This document shows, piece after piece, positions 36,087 through 48,195 of a DNA stretch of 64,000 nt; the stretch's first letter is position 1; each line of letters begins with the position of its first letter. The notes below the pieces were generated by a model. It searched no databases and was not told the origin of the DNA. It saw only the letters and a program-made list of their open reading frames with translations. This stretch comes from Streptomyces griseoluteus (GTDB taxonomy: Bacteria; Actinomycetota; Actinomycetes; Streptomycetales; Streptomycetaceae), in assembly GCF_004784465.1 (NCBI RefSeq), contig NZ_SRRU01000005.1, forward strand, positions 62,001-126,000, read 5' to 3'. The translations under genes and the position numbers were made by a program.

Positions 36087-36659
36087 TCAGCCGAATCGTT
36101 CGACCGCCAGGTCAAGCCATTTCCGTCCCACTACGGCAGACCGTTCCCGCAGTTCCGTTCTCTGCACATCTCCGCTCCCAGCAACTGTTGACAAGTCAGC
36201 AATGTCCCGCCGCTGAATGTCATCCTCTTCGTCCAACAACCGCGCGTTGCACCGACGCTCGAGCCGGAAAGAGGAATTACGGAGTGTTGATGAACAGTCA
36301 CGCAGGACTCCGGCCCCCAGTCCCGCAGGAGCACCCAACGCCGTATATAGGGCGACAGCTCCCTGATACGCGAATGCACGAGCCCCGGTGACGTCGTCAC
36401 CAAGAGCGAGCTCTCGCTTCGCAGCAATCCCTTTTCGCTTTTCACGGAATTGTTCAGACGTAAACTTCTCGTGCGGATCGGTGAACCAGGAAGCCCATGA
36501 GGACAGACTGGCGCTCGGCAACTTCACGCGACCGAGTTCCAGGCCCTGGTCGGTCGTGAACACCAGTGCCAGCGCGGTGAGTACGACAACGGCGACAGAG
36601 CGACGCAGACGTTGAGCACGCCGTGCGGACCTAGGTCTACTGAGTGGCCTGGTAGGCAC
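36087..36659 (-). CDS. Doubtful hypothetical protein in low-GC patch
   Basis: A 190-residue frame with one N-terminal membrane segment (RRSVAVVVLTALALVFTTDQ), then a polar body containing ASLSSWASWFTDPHEKF and a charged C-terminus (RRCNARLLDEEDDIQRRDIA). The GTG start lacks a good ribosome site. Base composition is lower in GC and third-position bias is weaker than in neighbours. It may be an acquired gene or a remnant of a larger secreted protein. The flanking 36660-36892 holds nothing I can identify. Confidence 0.35.
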   Translation of the reverse strand: MPTRPLSRPRSARRAQRLRRSVAVVVLTALALVFTTDQGLELGRVKLPSASLSSWASWFTDPHEKFTSEQFREKRKGIAAKRELALGDDVTGARAFAYQGAVALYTALGAPAGLGAGVLRDCSSTLRNSSFRLERRCNARLLDEEDDIQRRDIADLSTVAGSGDVQRTELRERSAVVGRKWLDLAVERFG

Positions 36660-36892
36660 GGGTGCGACTTCAGCGATCAGTAAGCGACAGATAAGCCCAC
36701 TAATCTTGCCGTTGTGAACACCCTGCGGACAGGCGCGAGGGGTGATCTTGCGAAGTCCTTGAATGGCCCTTGCTCAACCAGACCGGTTTGTCGATAAAAA
36801 CTCCTTTGCTGCTTGTGAACGTCTTTGCCGTCACATGATCGAGTGCAGGCCAAACCAACACACGAATGAGCCTGTGGTGATGACGAACGGTC

Positions 36893-37609
36893 CTAGCGGG
36901 CCCGGAAGCGGGACGGGGCGTTGGTGGGGTTGCCGCCCGTGGGGAGTTTCTGGGCGGGGCAGGAGGTGAGGATCTTCTTCATCGCGGACTTCTCGGCCGA
37001 GGTGACCCAGAGGTCGTACTTCCTCTTCACGGCGACCTGGGCGGCGACGTAGGTGCAGCGGTACTTCTTCTGCGGGGGGACCCAGCTAGCGGTGTCGCCG
37101 TCGCCCTTGCCGCGGTTGGTGCTCGCGTCGACCGCGATGAGGTTCAGCGGGTCGTTGGCGAGGGCTATGCGCTTGCTGCTGTCCCAGTACTTGGCGCCCT
37201 TCTGCCAGGCGTCCGAGAGGGCGACGACATGGTCGATGTCGACCAGGCTGCGGCCGCGCCGGTAGGTGACCGTCTTGCCGGAGTACGGGTCGGGCTCCAG
37301 TACGCCGAAGGTGACCTTGCACTTGCCTCCACTGAACTTCACCTCCTTCAGGTCGCGTTTGAGGATGTCGTCACGGGTGTCGCAGGAGTTGGAGTCGGTG
37401 TCGGCCCAGGCGCTGCCGAAGCGCTCACGGGAGTAACCGGTCTTCGGCGCCCGGCCCTTGACGTCCAGTTGGTCGACGGCATTCAGGGCGGCGCCCCTGG
37501 CACCCGTCGGTTCCGCGCCGGACGAGCCGTTGACTTCTTCGGCCTTGCAGCCCGTCACGGCGGTCATCACGGCCATGGCGGTGACAGCCCCGCCCCACAG
37601 ACGCTTCAC
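36893..37609 (-). CDS. Secreted HNH-type nuclease-like lipoprotein (DUF1524)
   Basis: This 238-residue protein has a short signal with lipobox AVTGC (about residue 21), then a domain of the GmrSD C-terminal/DUF1524 HNH class: DIDHVVALSDAWQKGAKYWD carries the catalytic Asp-His pair, followed by NDPLNLIAVDASTNRGKGD. Streptomyces secrete several such nucleases for DNA scavenging. The GTG at 37609 follows GAGGGGG by 6 bases; upstream frame continues but without a signal peptide. It is a single gene next to a low-GC patch. Confidence 0.9.
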   Translation of the reverse strand: MKRLWGGAVTAMAVMTAVTGCKAEEVNGSSGAEPTGARGAALNAVDQLDVKGRAPKTGYSRERFGSAWADTDSNSCDTRDDILKRDLKEVKFSGGKCKVTFGVLEPDPYSGKTVTYRRGRSLVDIDHVVALSDAWQKGAKYWDSSKRIALANDPLNLIAVDASTNRGKGDGDTASWVPPQKKYRCTYVAAQVAVKRKYDLWVTSAEKSAMKKILTSCPAQKLPTGGNPTNAPSRFRAR

Positions 37610-37763
37610 GTGCGTCCCCCTCGTACGCCCTGGTCCGTCCGCGGACGCGGGCGGAGAGATCCGCCCTCCACCGTAACGGCCACGCCGCGCTTGATGGAGA
37701 GGAGCAGAAGGGGTGTACAAGGTTATTCGGGGCCCTGAGCGTCGGCCGGTCCGTGCGCCTTGC

Positions 37764-38648
37764 TCAGACCTTGCCTATCCCCAGTGTCGATTCGGAAGGC
37801 AGCAGGCCGGAGGAGAGGACCGCGACCCAGTGGTCGCCGAGGAGGTCGCCCAGGCGGTCGGCGTCCGCCCGGCCGAGGGACTGCCACGGGGCGGCGGCCA
37901 GGCGGTCGGTGTGCTCCTCGACGCGGCGGCGCAGGGCGCGGCCCTCCCGCGTGGCCGTACCGTCCGGCTCCAACAGGCCGCGTGCCGACAGGCGTTCGCG
38001 GGCGGCCGCCCATTCCTCGCGGCTCCAGCCCCGGCTTTCGAAGCGCTCCACGGACGCGGCGCCTATCGCCGCGAAGGACACCAGGGATTCCACGGGATCG
38101 AGTCCGGCGACGAGCAGGGCGGCCAGGTGGCCGTCGCCGCGGTGCTCCCGCAGGATCGTGGCCGCGTGCCACAGCTGGAGGTGCGGGGCCTCGGGCCACG
38201 GGAGTTCGACGTTGGCCGCCGCGAGGGGGCGGCCCTCGGCGCCGGCCGACTCCGCCGCACGGCGGGCCAGGGCGGCGGCTTCGGCCAGACTCGGCCCTTC
38301 GACAGCGGCGCCGAGTATGGCGCGGTAGGCGCGGTCGATGCCCCGCAGACGGGCCGCCAGCACTTCCCGGGGCCCGGCGATGCCCCACGCCCCCTCCATG
38401 TGCCGGGCGACCATGCGCGGGCTGAAGCTGTAGAAGGCGGAGGCCACACGCTCGGCGCCAGCCTCTCCCAAGGGAGCGGCGCGCAAAGGGAAATACGTGG
38501 GCCAGCGGTCCTCGGTGCCGTACCCGAGGGCGGCCATCTCCTCTTCCACCTCGGGTGCGTAGTAGAGCAGAGCGTGGAACGGCTCCAGCAGGTGCCAGAG
38601 CTGGCGTACGCGGGCCGTCTCCACCGCTTCCAGTGTCTTCCCGGACAT
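37764..38648 (-). CDS. SCO6745-family protein
   Basis: A 294-residue all-helical protein of the SCO6745/SalK group. Seen: VRQLWHLLEPFHALLYYAPE near the N-terminus, YFPLRAAPLGEAGAERVASA, and WHAATILREHRGDGHLAALL. This family is common in actinobacteria and is sometimes annotated as regulatory, without firm evidence; a fused winged-helix-like C-terminus (WSREEWAAARERLSARGLLE) resembles DNA-binding MarR folds. ATG at 38648 has GGAGGAG eight bases upstream. It is divergent from a TetR regulator with shared promoter repeats. Confidence 0.87.
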   Translation of the reverse strand: MSGKTLEAVETARVRQLWHLLEPFHALLYYAPEVEEEMAALGYGTEDRWPTYFPLRAAPLGEAGAERVASAFYSFSPRMVARHMEGAWGIAGPREVLAARLRGIDRAYRAILGAAVEGPSLAEAAALARRAAESAGAEGRPLAAANVELPWPEAPHLQLWHAATILREHRGDGHLAALLVAGLDPVESLVSFAAIGAASVERFESRGWSREEWAAARERLSARGLLEPDGTATREGRALRRRVEEHTDRLAAAPWQSLGRADADRLGDLLGDHWVAVLSSGLLPSESTLGIGKV

Positions 38649-38694
38649 GCCGGTCTCCTCCCCCGGACGCGACCGTCGGCCGGCCGCCTTCGAC

Positions 38695-38756
38695 TTGACA
38701 CTGACTAGATTGCCGGAGCCGAAAGAACTTGTCAATGACTAGATTCCGCGTATTCT
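38695..38756. promoter_or_regulatory. Overlapping divergent promoters with TGACTAGATT repeats
   Basis: TGACTAGATT occurs twice (38702-38711 and 38736-38745), 34 bp apart. On the plus strand TTGTCA (38729-38734) and TATTCT (38751-38756), 16 bases apart, form a good promoter whose start would be the ATG of the TetR gene. On the minus strand TTGACA and CAATCT, 17 bases apart, could serve the SCO6745-family gene. The repeats are the likely TetR operator. Confidence 0.65.
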
Positions 38757-38762
38757 GGTGCC

Positions 38763-39356
38763 ATGAGCCCCTCGAACTCCACGTCCACCGACCGGCGGAC
38801 GTACCACCACGGCGACCTGCGGCGGGCCGTGCTGTCCGCCGCGCTCGACGTCATCGCCGCCGAAGGACCCGGCGCGCTGAGCCTGCGCGACCTCGCCCGC
38901 CGCGCCGGGGTCTCGCACGCGGCGCCCGCGCACCATTTCAAGGACCGCACCGGACTGCTCACCGCGATAGCCGCCGAGGGGTTCGGCCTGCTCGCGGACG
39001 CCCTGCGGGAGGCTCCCGGCCTGCGCGAGGCCGGTGTGCGGTACGTCCGCTTCGCCCGCGAACACCCCGCGCACTTCCAGGTGATGTTCAGCCCGGAGCT
39101 GCTGCGCGCCGAGGACCTGGAACTGACCACGGCCCGCGCCCTGGCCGGTGACGCGCTGACCCAGGCCGTCACCACCGTCGACCCCGGCGAGCGGGGCCCC
39201 GACGCCCGGCTGGCCGGGATGGCCGCGTGGTCGCTGGCCCACGGCTACGCCACGCTGCTCCTAGGCCACAACCTCGACCACCAGCTGGGAAAGGAGGACC
39301 CCGAGGACACGTTCCGCGCCCTCACCGCGATGCTGTTCCACTCGGCGGCCGACTGA
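38763..39356 (+). CDS. TetR-family regulator
   Basis: A 197-residue regulator with a typical N-terminal HTH: RRAVLSAALDVIAAEGPGAL, then LRDLARRAGVSHAAPAHHFK. The C-terminal domain carries the WHG/TetR_C_33-like FAREHPAHFQVMFSPELL motif. ATG at 38763 lies only seven bases after the -10 box, so the mRNA is probably leaderless; no ribosome site is present. It faces the SCO6745-family gene and likely represses it and itself. Confidence 0.93.
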   Translation: MSPSNSTSTDRRTYHHGDLRRAVLSAALDVIAAEGPGALSLRDLARRAGVSHAAPAHHFKDRTGLLTAIAAEGFGLLADALREAPGLREAGVRYVRFAREHPAHFQVMFSPELLRAEDLELTTARALAGDALTQAVTTVDPGERGPDARLAGMAAWSLAHGYATLLLGHNLDHQLGKEDPEDTFRALTAMLFHSAAD

Positions 39357-39399
39357 CAGCGGGCCCGGCTCCGGGCAGCCCCGGCAGCAGTCAGACATC

Positions 39400-39439
39400 C
39401 GAGAGGGCCGGGAGAACCACCGCTCCCCCAGCCCTCTCG
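39400..39439. terminator. Bidirectional terminator between tetR and mfd
   Basis: CGAGAGGGC (39400-39408) pairs with GCCCTCTCG (39431-39439), with GGAG/CTCC inside. It separates convergent genes. Confidence 0.7.
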
Positions 39440-39469
39440 ACCAGTCCGTGCCCTCTGGAGCCAACCGCC

Positions 39470-43003
<3,534 letters not shown>

Positions 43004-43204
43004 GGAGGGGCTTTCCGTCCTGGGGGTGGGAACGCGAATCGCCCGACTCGTCGTACGGGCCGGGGGTCTTCCAGCGTACGACGCTGCGCTACGGCTTGGC
43101 GGGGGCTGTGGACAACGTCTGCTTCCTGGGGGCTGTGCTGCAGTCGGCGTACCAGGGGGCTCTGCCCCCTGGACCCCCGATTTCCCACCCAGCCCACCGT
43201 CTCT

Positions 43205-43262
43205 GTTGGCTGAGAGGCGGGCGTCTCGGTCGGTCTCGGTTGGCTGTGAGGCGGACGTCTCG
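43205..43262. repeat. Two-copy direct repeat in the mfd upstream region
   Basis: GTTGGCTGAGAGGCGGGCGT and GTTGGCTGTGAGGCGGACGT start 34 bases apart, matching over 24 positions with two differences. They lie in the 366-base gap between mfd and the exporter permease, which holds no gene. Role unknown. Confidence 0.55.
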
Positions 43263-43320
43263 TCGGGTGGGCGGGCACGTTCCCGGAGCTGCCCGGACAC
43301 ACACGCCACCCCGGACACGC

Positions 43321-43352
43321 CGGTGCCGGGAGCTCCCGAGCTCCCGGCACCG
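43321..43352 (-). terminator. Terminator after the second exporter permease
   Basis: A perfect 14-bp stem CGGTGCCGGGAGCT (43321-43334), 4-base loop, and its complement at 43339-43352. Confidence 0.85.
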
Positions 43353-43369
43353 GCCCCCGCCACTCCCCC

Positions 43370-45949
43370 CTACTCCGTGGCGATGGCGCTCAGCACATTC
43401 ATCCGCCCCGCCCTGAACGCCGGGATCAGAGCCGCGAACAGGCCCACGAAGGCGGAGGCGACGAAGACGGTGATGATCGTCGGCCAGGGAATGTCCAGGA
43501 CCTTCAGCCCCTGGAGGGCGAGCAGCTTCTGGGCGGTGGCGCCCCAGCCCATGCCCAGGCCCAGGCCGAGCAGCGCGCCGAAGAGGGCGATCACCACCGA
43601 CTCCAGGCGGATCATGCGGCGGAGCTGGCGGCGGGAGAGGCCGATGGCTCGCATGAGGCCGATCTCGCGGGTGCGTTCCACCACCGAGAGGGCGAGGGTG
43701 TTCACGACGCCGAGGACGGCGACGATGATGGCCAGGGCCAGCAGGCCGTAGATCAGGTTGAGGAGCTGGCCGATCTGGTCCTTCAGGGCCTGCTTGTAGT
43801 CGGTCTGGTCGCGGACGGTGTACTGCGGGTAGTCGTGCAGGGACGCCTTCAGCGCCTTGTACGCGGCGTCCTGCTGACCTTCCTTGGCGGTGGCGAAGAG
43901 GAGCAGGTCGAGCGGCATCCTGTCGGCCGGTACGTACTTCTTCGCGGTGGCGATGGAGACGTACATGGCGCCCTTGTCGACCACGACCTCGTCACTGGTG
44001 ATCGCGCGGACCGTCAGCTCCGCGGTGCGGCCGCCCTTGAAGGCGACGTCGACCCGGGAGCCCAGCTTGATGCCGTGGTCCTTGGCGAAGCCGGCGAAGA
44101 CGGACATGGAGTCGGCGCCGTAGGCGTCGGCGAGGTCGCCCTGGACGGTCTTGGTGCGCAGGTCCTCGGCGTAGCTGGGGTCGGCGGCGTTGAGGGACTC
44201 GTTCTTGGAGACCTTGCCGTCCGGCGTGGTCATGGTCACCGGGAGAACCTTGTACTCGGTGACCCGCTGCAGGCCCGGCGTGCCCTTGAGGGCGTCGACG
44301 GCCTGCGGGGTGATGACGGAGCCGTTGTCGTTCTGGACGATGAAGTCCGCGCCCACCGTCTTGTCGAGCTGGTCGGTGGCGGAGGCCACCATGGACGAGC
44401 CGACCACGGACAGGCAGGCCACCAGGGCGAGGCCGATCATCAGGGCGGCGCCGGTCGCGCCGGTGCGGCGCGGGTTGCGCAGCGCGTTGCGCTCGGCCAT
44501 GCGGCCGACGGGGCCGAAGACCCTGAGGACGATCGCGCCGAGGACACGGACCACGCCGGAGGCGAGCAGCGGGCCGATCACGACGAAGCCGATCAGGGAG
44601 AGCACGATGCCGAGGCCCAGCCAGGCCGAGCCGGTCGTGGCGTGGTCACTGGCGGCGGCCGCGGCCAGGCTCGCGGCGCCGGCGCCGGTGAGGACCAGGC
44701 CGATGACCGCGCGGATCACGCCGGCCCGGGCGTCGGCCGGGGCCCCGGCGTCGCGCAGGGCGGCCATCGGGGAGATCTTGCCCGCGCGGCGGGCCGGCAG
44801 ATAGGCGGCGAGGACGGTGACGACGACGCCGAGCACCACACCGGCGACCGGGGTGGTCCAGGCGACCGTCAGGTCGTCCGTGGACAGGTGCATGCCTATC
44901 TGGCCCATGAGCTTCATCAGGCCGACGGCGATCCCGACCCCGGCGCCCACGCCGAGCACGGAGCCGACGACGCCGAGCAGCAGGGCCTCGATCAGCACCG
45001 ACCGGTTGACCTGGCGGCGGGAGGAGCCGATGGCCCGCATCAGGCCGATCTCGCGGGTGCGCTGGGCCACCAGCATCGAGAAGGTGTTGATGATCAGGAA
45101 GATGCCGACCAGGAAGGCGATCCCGGCGAAGCCGAGCATCGCGTACCGCATGACGTCGAGGAAGCTCTTCACGTCCTGCTGGTTGGCGTCGGCGACCTCC
45201 TTGGCCGTCTGCACCTTGTAGCCGGTGCCGAGCGCGGTGCTCACGTCCCGCTTGAGGCGGGCGTCGGTGACGCCCCGGTCGGCGGTGACGTTGACGTTGG
45301 TGAAGACGCCGGTGCGGCCCACCAGGGCCTGCTGGGCGGTCTTGGTGTCCAGGTAGAAGATCGCCGCGCCGGGGTTGGTGACGGTGAAGGTGGCGATGCC
45401 GGACACGCGCGCCTGGTGCGTGCCGACAGCGGTGATGACCCCGATGTCGTCGCCGAGCTTCAGCTGGTGCTTCTTCGCGGTGTCGGCGTCGACCATGATC
45501 TGGCCGGACCCCCGGGGCGCCGCGCCGGTGGTGATCTTCATGGTGCGGGCGTCGTTGGCGTTCCAGTTGCCGACGATGGTCGGGGCGCCGCTGGTGGGCG
45601 ACAGCTTCTCCTTGTCGCCGTCGACCACGGTGACCGAGGTGGAGAAGACGGTGCCCTCGGCCGACTTCACGCCCGGTGCCCGCTCGATCTTTCCGACGAC
45701 CGCGGCGGGAAGCACCGGCGGCTTGCCGGTGTCGGAGGTGGTCTCCCCGGTGTCGGAGGCGCCCTTGGGGCTCACCGTGACGTCGGAGGACGTCACCTGG
45801 AAGAGCTTGTCGAAGGTGGTGTTCATGGTGTCGGTGAACACCAGGGTGCCGCAGACGAACGCCACCGAGAGCAGGACCGCGATCGCGGAGAGCGCCATCC
45901 GGCCCTTGTGCGCGAGGAAGTTGCGCAGCGAGGTCTTCAGGACGGTCAT
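43370..45949 (-). CDS. FtsX-like permease of second MacB-type exporter
   Basis: This 859-residue permease is built like the one at 15822: first membrane segment near residues 17-37 (MALSAIAVLLSVAFVCGTLV), extracellular domain, FtsX domain 1 (REIGLMRAIGSSRRQVNRSV), second extracellular domain, FtsX domain 2 (REIGLMRAIGLSRRQLRRMI), and the end RAGRMNVLSAIATE. The near-identical REIGLMRAIG loops of the two halves show the internal duplication. The start ATG overlaps the stop of the ATPase gene (ATGA). Substrate unknown. Confidence 0.93.
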   Translation of the reverse strand: MTVLKTSLRNFLAHKGRMALSAIAVLLSVAFVCGTLVFTDTMNTTFDKLFQVTSSDVTVSPKGASDTGETTSDTGKPPVLPAAVVGKIERAPGVKSAEGTVFSTSVTVVDGDKEKLSPTSGAPTIVGNWNANDARTMKITTGAAPRGSGQIMVDADTAKKHQLKLGDDIGVITAVGTHQARVSGIATFTVTNPGAAIFYLDTKTAQQALVGRTGVFTNVNVTADRGVTDARLKRDVSTALGTGYKVQTAKEVADANQQDVKSFLDVMRYAMLGFAGIAFLVGIFLIINTFSMLVAQRTREIGLMRAIGSSRRQVNRSVLIEALLLGVVGSVLGVGAGVGIAVGLMKLMGQIGMHLSTDDLTVAWTTPVAGVVLGVVVTVLAAYLPARRAGKISPMAALRDAGAPADARAGVIRAVIGLVLTGAGAASLAAAAASDHATTGSAWLGLGIVLSLIGFVVIGPLLASGVVRVLGAIVLRVFGPVGRMAERNALRNPRRTGATGAALMIGLALVACLSVVGSSMVASATDQLDKTVGADFIVQNDNGSVITPQAVDALKGTPGLQRVTEYKVLPVTMTTPDGKVSKNESLNAADPSYAEDLRTKTVQGDLADAYGADSMSVFAGFAKDHGIKLGSRVDVAFKGGRTAELTVRAITSDEVVVDKGAMYVSIATAKKYVPADRMPLDLLLFATAKEGQQDAAYKALKASLHDYPQYTVRDQTDYKQALKDQIGQLLNLIYGLLALAIIVAVLGVVNTLALSVVERTREIGLMRAIGLSRRQLRRMIRLESVVIALFGALLGLGLGMGWGATAQKLLALQGLKVLDIPWPTIITVFVASAFVGLFAALIPAFRAGRMNVLSAIATE

Positions 45950-46734
45950 GATGTGCGCCCCCGCGCGTCGAAGTCCTTCATCCGGTCCAGGACCTGCTCG
46001 GCCGTGGGCTTGAGCATCTCGTCCACGATCCGGCCGTCGGCCAGGTAGAGCACGCGGTCCGCGTAGGAGGCGGCGACGGGGTCGTGGGTGACCATGACGA
46101 TGGTCTGGCCCAGCTCGTCCACCGAGCGGCGCAGGAAGCCGAGGACCTCGGCGCCGGCGCGGGAGTCGAGGTTTCCGGTCGGCTCGTCACCGAAGATGAT
46201 CTCGGGGCGGGCGGCGAGCGCGCGGGCCACGGCGACGCGCTGCTGCTGGCCGCCGGAGAGCTGGGTGGGCCGGTGCCTGAGCCGGTCCTTGAGTCCCACG
46301 GTCTCCACGACCCGGTCCAGCCACGCCTTGTCCGGCTTGCGGCCCGCGATGTCCATGGGCAGCGTGATGTTCTCCAGCGCGTTCAGCGTCGGCAGCAGGT
46401 TGAACGCCTGGAAGATGAAGCCGATCCGGTCGCGGCGCAGCCGGGTGAGCTTCTTGTCCTTGAGGCCGGTGATCTCGGTCTCGTCCAGGTAGATCTGACC
46501 GCTGGTCACGGTGTCCAGACCGGCGAGGCAGTGCATCAGGGTGGACTTGCCGGACCCGGAGGGGCCCATGATCGCGGTGAACTGGCCGCGGGCGATGTCC
46601 ACGTCGACGTGGTCGAGGGCGACGACGCGGGTCTCCCCGGCCCCGTAGGCCTTCACGACCTGCCGCGCTCGTGCGGCGACGGCCGTAGGCCCTCCAGTAC
46701 CCCCGTGCCTGGGAATGGTCACAGCCGATGTCAC
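45946..46734 (-). CDS. ATP-binding subunit of second MacB-type exporter
   Basis: A 262-residue ATPase with Walker A GPSGSGKST, Q-loop FIFQAFNLLPTLNAL, signature LSGGQQQRVAVARAL, Walker B IIFGDEPTGNLDS and H-loop VMVTHDPVAASYADRVLYLA. It is closely related to the copy at 15052, with identical stretches in ENITLPMDIAGRKPDK and LTRLRRD. GTG at 46734 follows AGGAGA by 7 bases, giving VTSAVTIPRHGG. It heads a two-gene operon. Confidence 0.95.
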   Translation of the reverse strand: MTSAVTIPRHGGTGGPTAVAARARQVVKAYGAGETRVVALDHVDVDIARGQFTAIMGPSGSGKSTLMHCLAGLDTVTSGQIYLDETEITGLKDKKLTRLRRDRIGFIFQAFNLLPTLNALENITLPMDIAGRKPDKAWLDRVVETVGLKDRLRHRPTQLSGGQQQRVAVARALAARPEIIFGDEPTGNLDSRAGAEVLGFLRRSVDELGQTIVMVTHDPVAASYADRVLYLADGRIVDEMLKPTAEQVLDRMKDFDARGRTS

Positions 46735-47148
46735 GGTATTTCTCCTATGCGGGTCGATCGCGGGCACCCTGGATCGCGGTGCGATGCGTGGGTTCAGTGG
46801 TGCGGGCCGGTACGTCCGTGCGCTACGCCTGAAGTCTGGCCGTGGCGGGGGGTGCCGCACGCTGGTGCGAACCCCCGTTTCCCGGGGGGAAATCCCTACC
46901 CCCCGGGGTCCGGCCGACCGCCCCCCTGGCGGCATAAGGACAGACTAAGGACGAGGCACGCCCGCCCTCGTCCTCCGCGGGAACGAACCCTCCCCGAGCC
47001 CTTGTACGGAGATACCCCTAGGGGTGCTCCACCGACGGGTGGAGCACTTCTCAGGGTCGTGTCCACCCCCGACCCCGGTCAGCCTCCACCCTTACGCCGC
47101 GTCAGGGTCAACCCACCCCCCCTACGGGCACCCCGACATGACCCCGGG
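46735..47148. other. Intergenic region rich in palindromes
   Basis: These 414 bases have no gene. A hairpin CCCGGGGGG/CCCCCCGGG (46881-46889 with 46899-46907) and an adjacent pair, the palindrome ACCCCTAGGGGT (47014-47025) and the stem GTGCTCCACC/GGTGGAGCAC (47024-47033 with 47038-47047, loop GACG, then TTCTC), stand out. The last could end transcription of the coiled-coil gene or act as an operator for the exporter. Confidence 0.5.
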
Positions 47149-48012
47149 TCACCTCGCGGCGGCCCGCCCCGTCAGCTCGGTCAGGCGGTCGCGTACGCGG
47201 CTGGTCTGGGCCTGTACGTCGTCCCAGGTGTCGCCGTGTTCGCGCAGGACGCGCTCGGTCTCGCGGGCGGTGCGCTCCGTGTGGAGGCGGGCCCCGGCGA
47301 GGATCTCGGCGGCACGCGCGCGTGCCTCGTCCTGGCAGTGCCGCGCCCGCACGGCCGCCTCCTCCAGCGCCCGTCCGGCGGCCGCGAGTCCGGCCTCCGC
47401 GCGGGCGGTCCGCTCGGCGAGGCTCGCCTTCGCTGCCGACTCCCGCTCGGCGTCCGCGCGTTCGGCCGCCGCCCGGCGCTCCGCCCGTTCGGTCTCCAGT
47501 ACGCCGGGCAGCGCGGCGGCATGGGCGCGCGCCTCGCGCAGGACCGCGAGGGCCCGGCCGCGCAGTTCCCGCACCTCGCGCCGGGCGCCCACCCGGATCC
47601 GGTCCGCCTCGGCACGCGCCGCGAGCAGCAGCCGCGCGGCCTCCTCCTCGGCCTCGGCGCGCCGTGCCCGCGCCGCCTCCCGCGCGGCCCGTTCGACACC
47701 GGCCGCGTCCTGTTCGGCCCGTGCCACCTCGTGCCGGGCCTCCTCGTGGGCCGCCTCGCGCACCGCGCGGGCCTCCTCCCGGAGCAGCCCGAAGGCGTAC
47801 CGGGCGCGCTCGCCGAGGGTGCCGTACTCCTGCGGGGCCAGCCCCGCGGCCGTCTCCCGCAGGCGCGCGGCCTCGGTCTCCAGCCGCCCGGCCAGCACGG
47901 TCAGCCGGGCCGCGCGCTCCCAGGCGGCGTCCCGGTCGCGGGAGAGCGCCGCCAGGTACGCGTCGACCTGGTCGGGACGGTAGCCGCGCGGTGTCCTCGC
48001 CGTACCGCTCAC
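47149..48012 (-). CDS. DivIVA-like coiled-coil protein
   Basis: The 287-residue protein begins with a short DivIVA-like head (RGYRPDQVDAYLAALSRDRD), then is almost entirely Ala/Glu/Arg heptads (about residues 25-260) predicted as a long coiled coil. It resembles proteins often annotated as cellulose-binding in Streptomyces and the Scy/FilP cytoskeletal group that organise polar growth. I chose the GTG at 48012 after GAGGGG; an ATG 26 codons upstream gives a basic leader with no homologous head. It is a single gene. Confidence 0.82.
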   Translation of the reverse strand: MSGTARTPRGYRPDQVDAYLAALSRDRDAAWERAARLTVLAGRLETEAARLRETAAGLAPQEYGTLGERARYAFGLLREEARAVREAAHEEARHEVARAEQDAAGVERAAREAARARRAEAEEEAARLLLAARAEADRIRVGARREVRELRGRALAVLREARAHAAALPGVLETERAERRAAAERADAERESAAKASLAERTARAEAGLAAAGRALEEAAVRARHCQDEARARAAEILAGARLHTERTARETERVLREHGDTWDDVQAQTSRVRDRLTELTGRAAAR

Positions 48013-48142
48013 CTTCTGACCCCTCTCCGCCGGACCTACCCGACAGGACGATTTCCCGCATATCCTGCCGGTCGGGTCACATCTGTCCATAACGCGACAC
48101 TCCGCGGACAGGACTTGGCCGGAAGTGGGCAGGAAACGCCAA

Positions 48143-48174
48143 AGGGCCCTTCACCCGAACCGGTGAAGGGCCCT
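48143..48174 (-). terminator. Terminator of the SUKH/deaminase gene
   Basis: A perfect 13-bp stem AGGGCCCTTCACC (48143-48155) with its complement at 48162-48174, just after the stop. Confidence 0.85.
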
Positions 48175-48195
48175 GTGTGTGAGCGGCGGTGTCCG

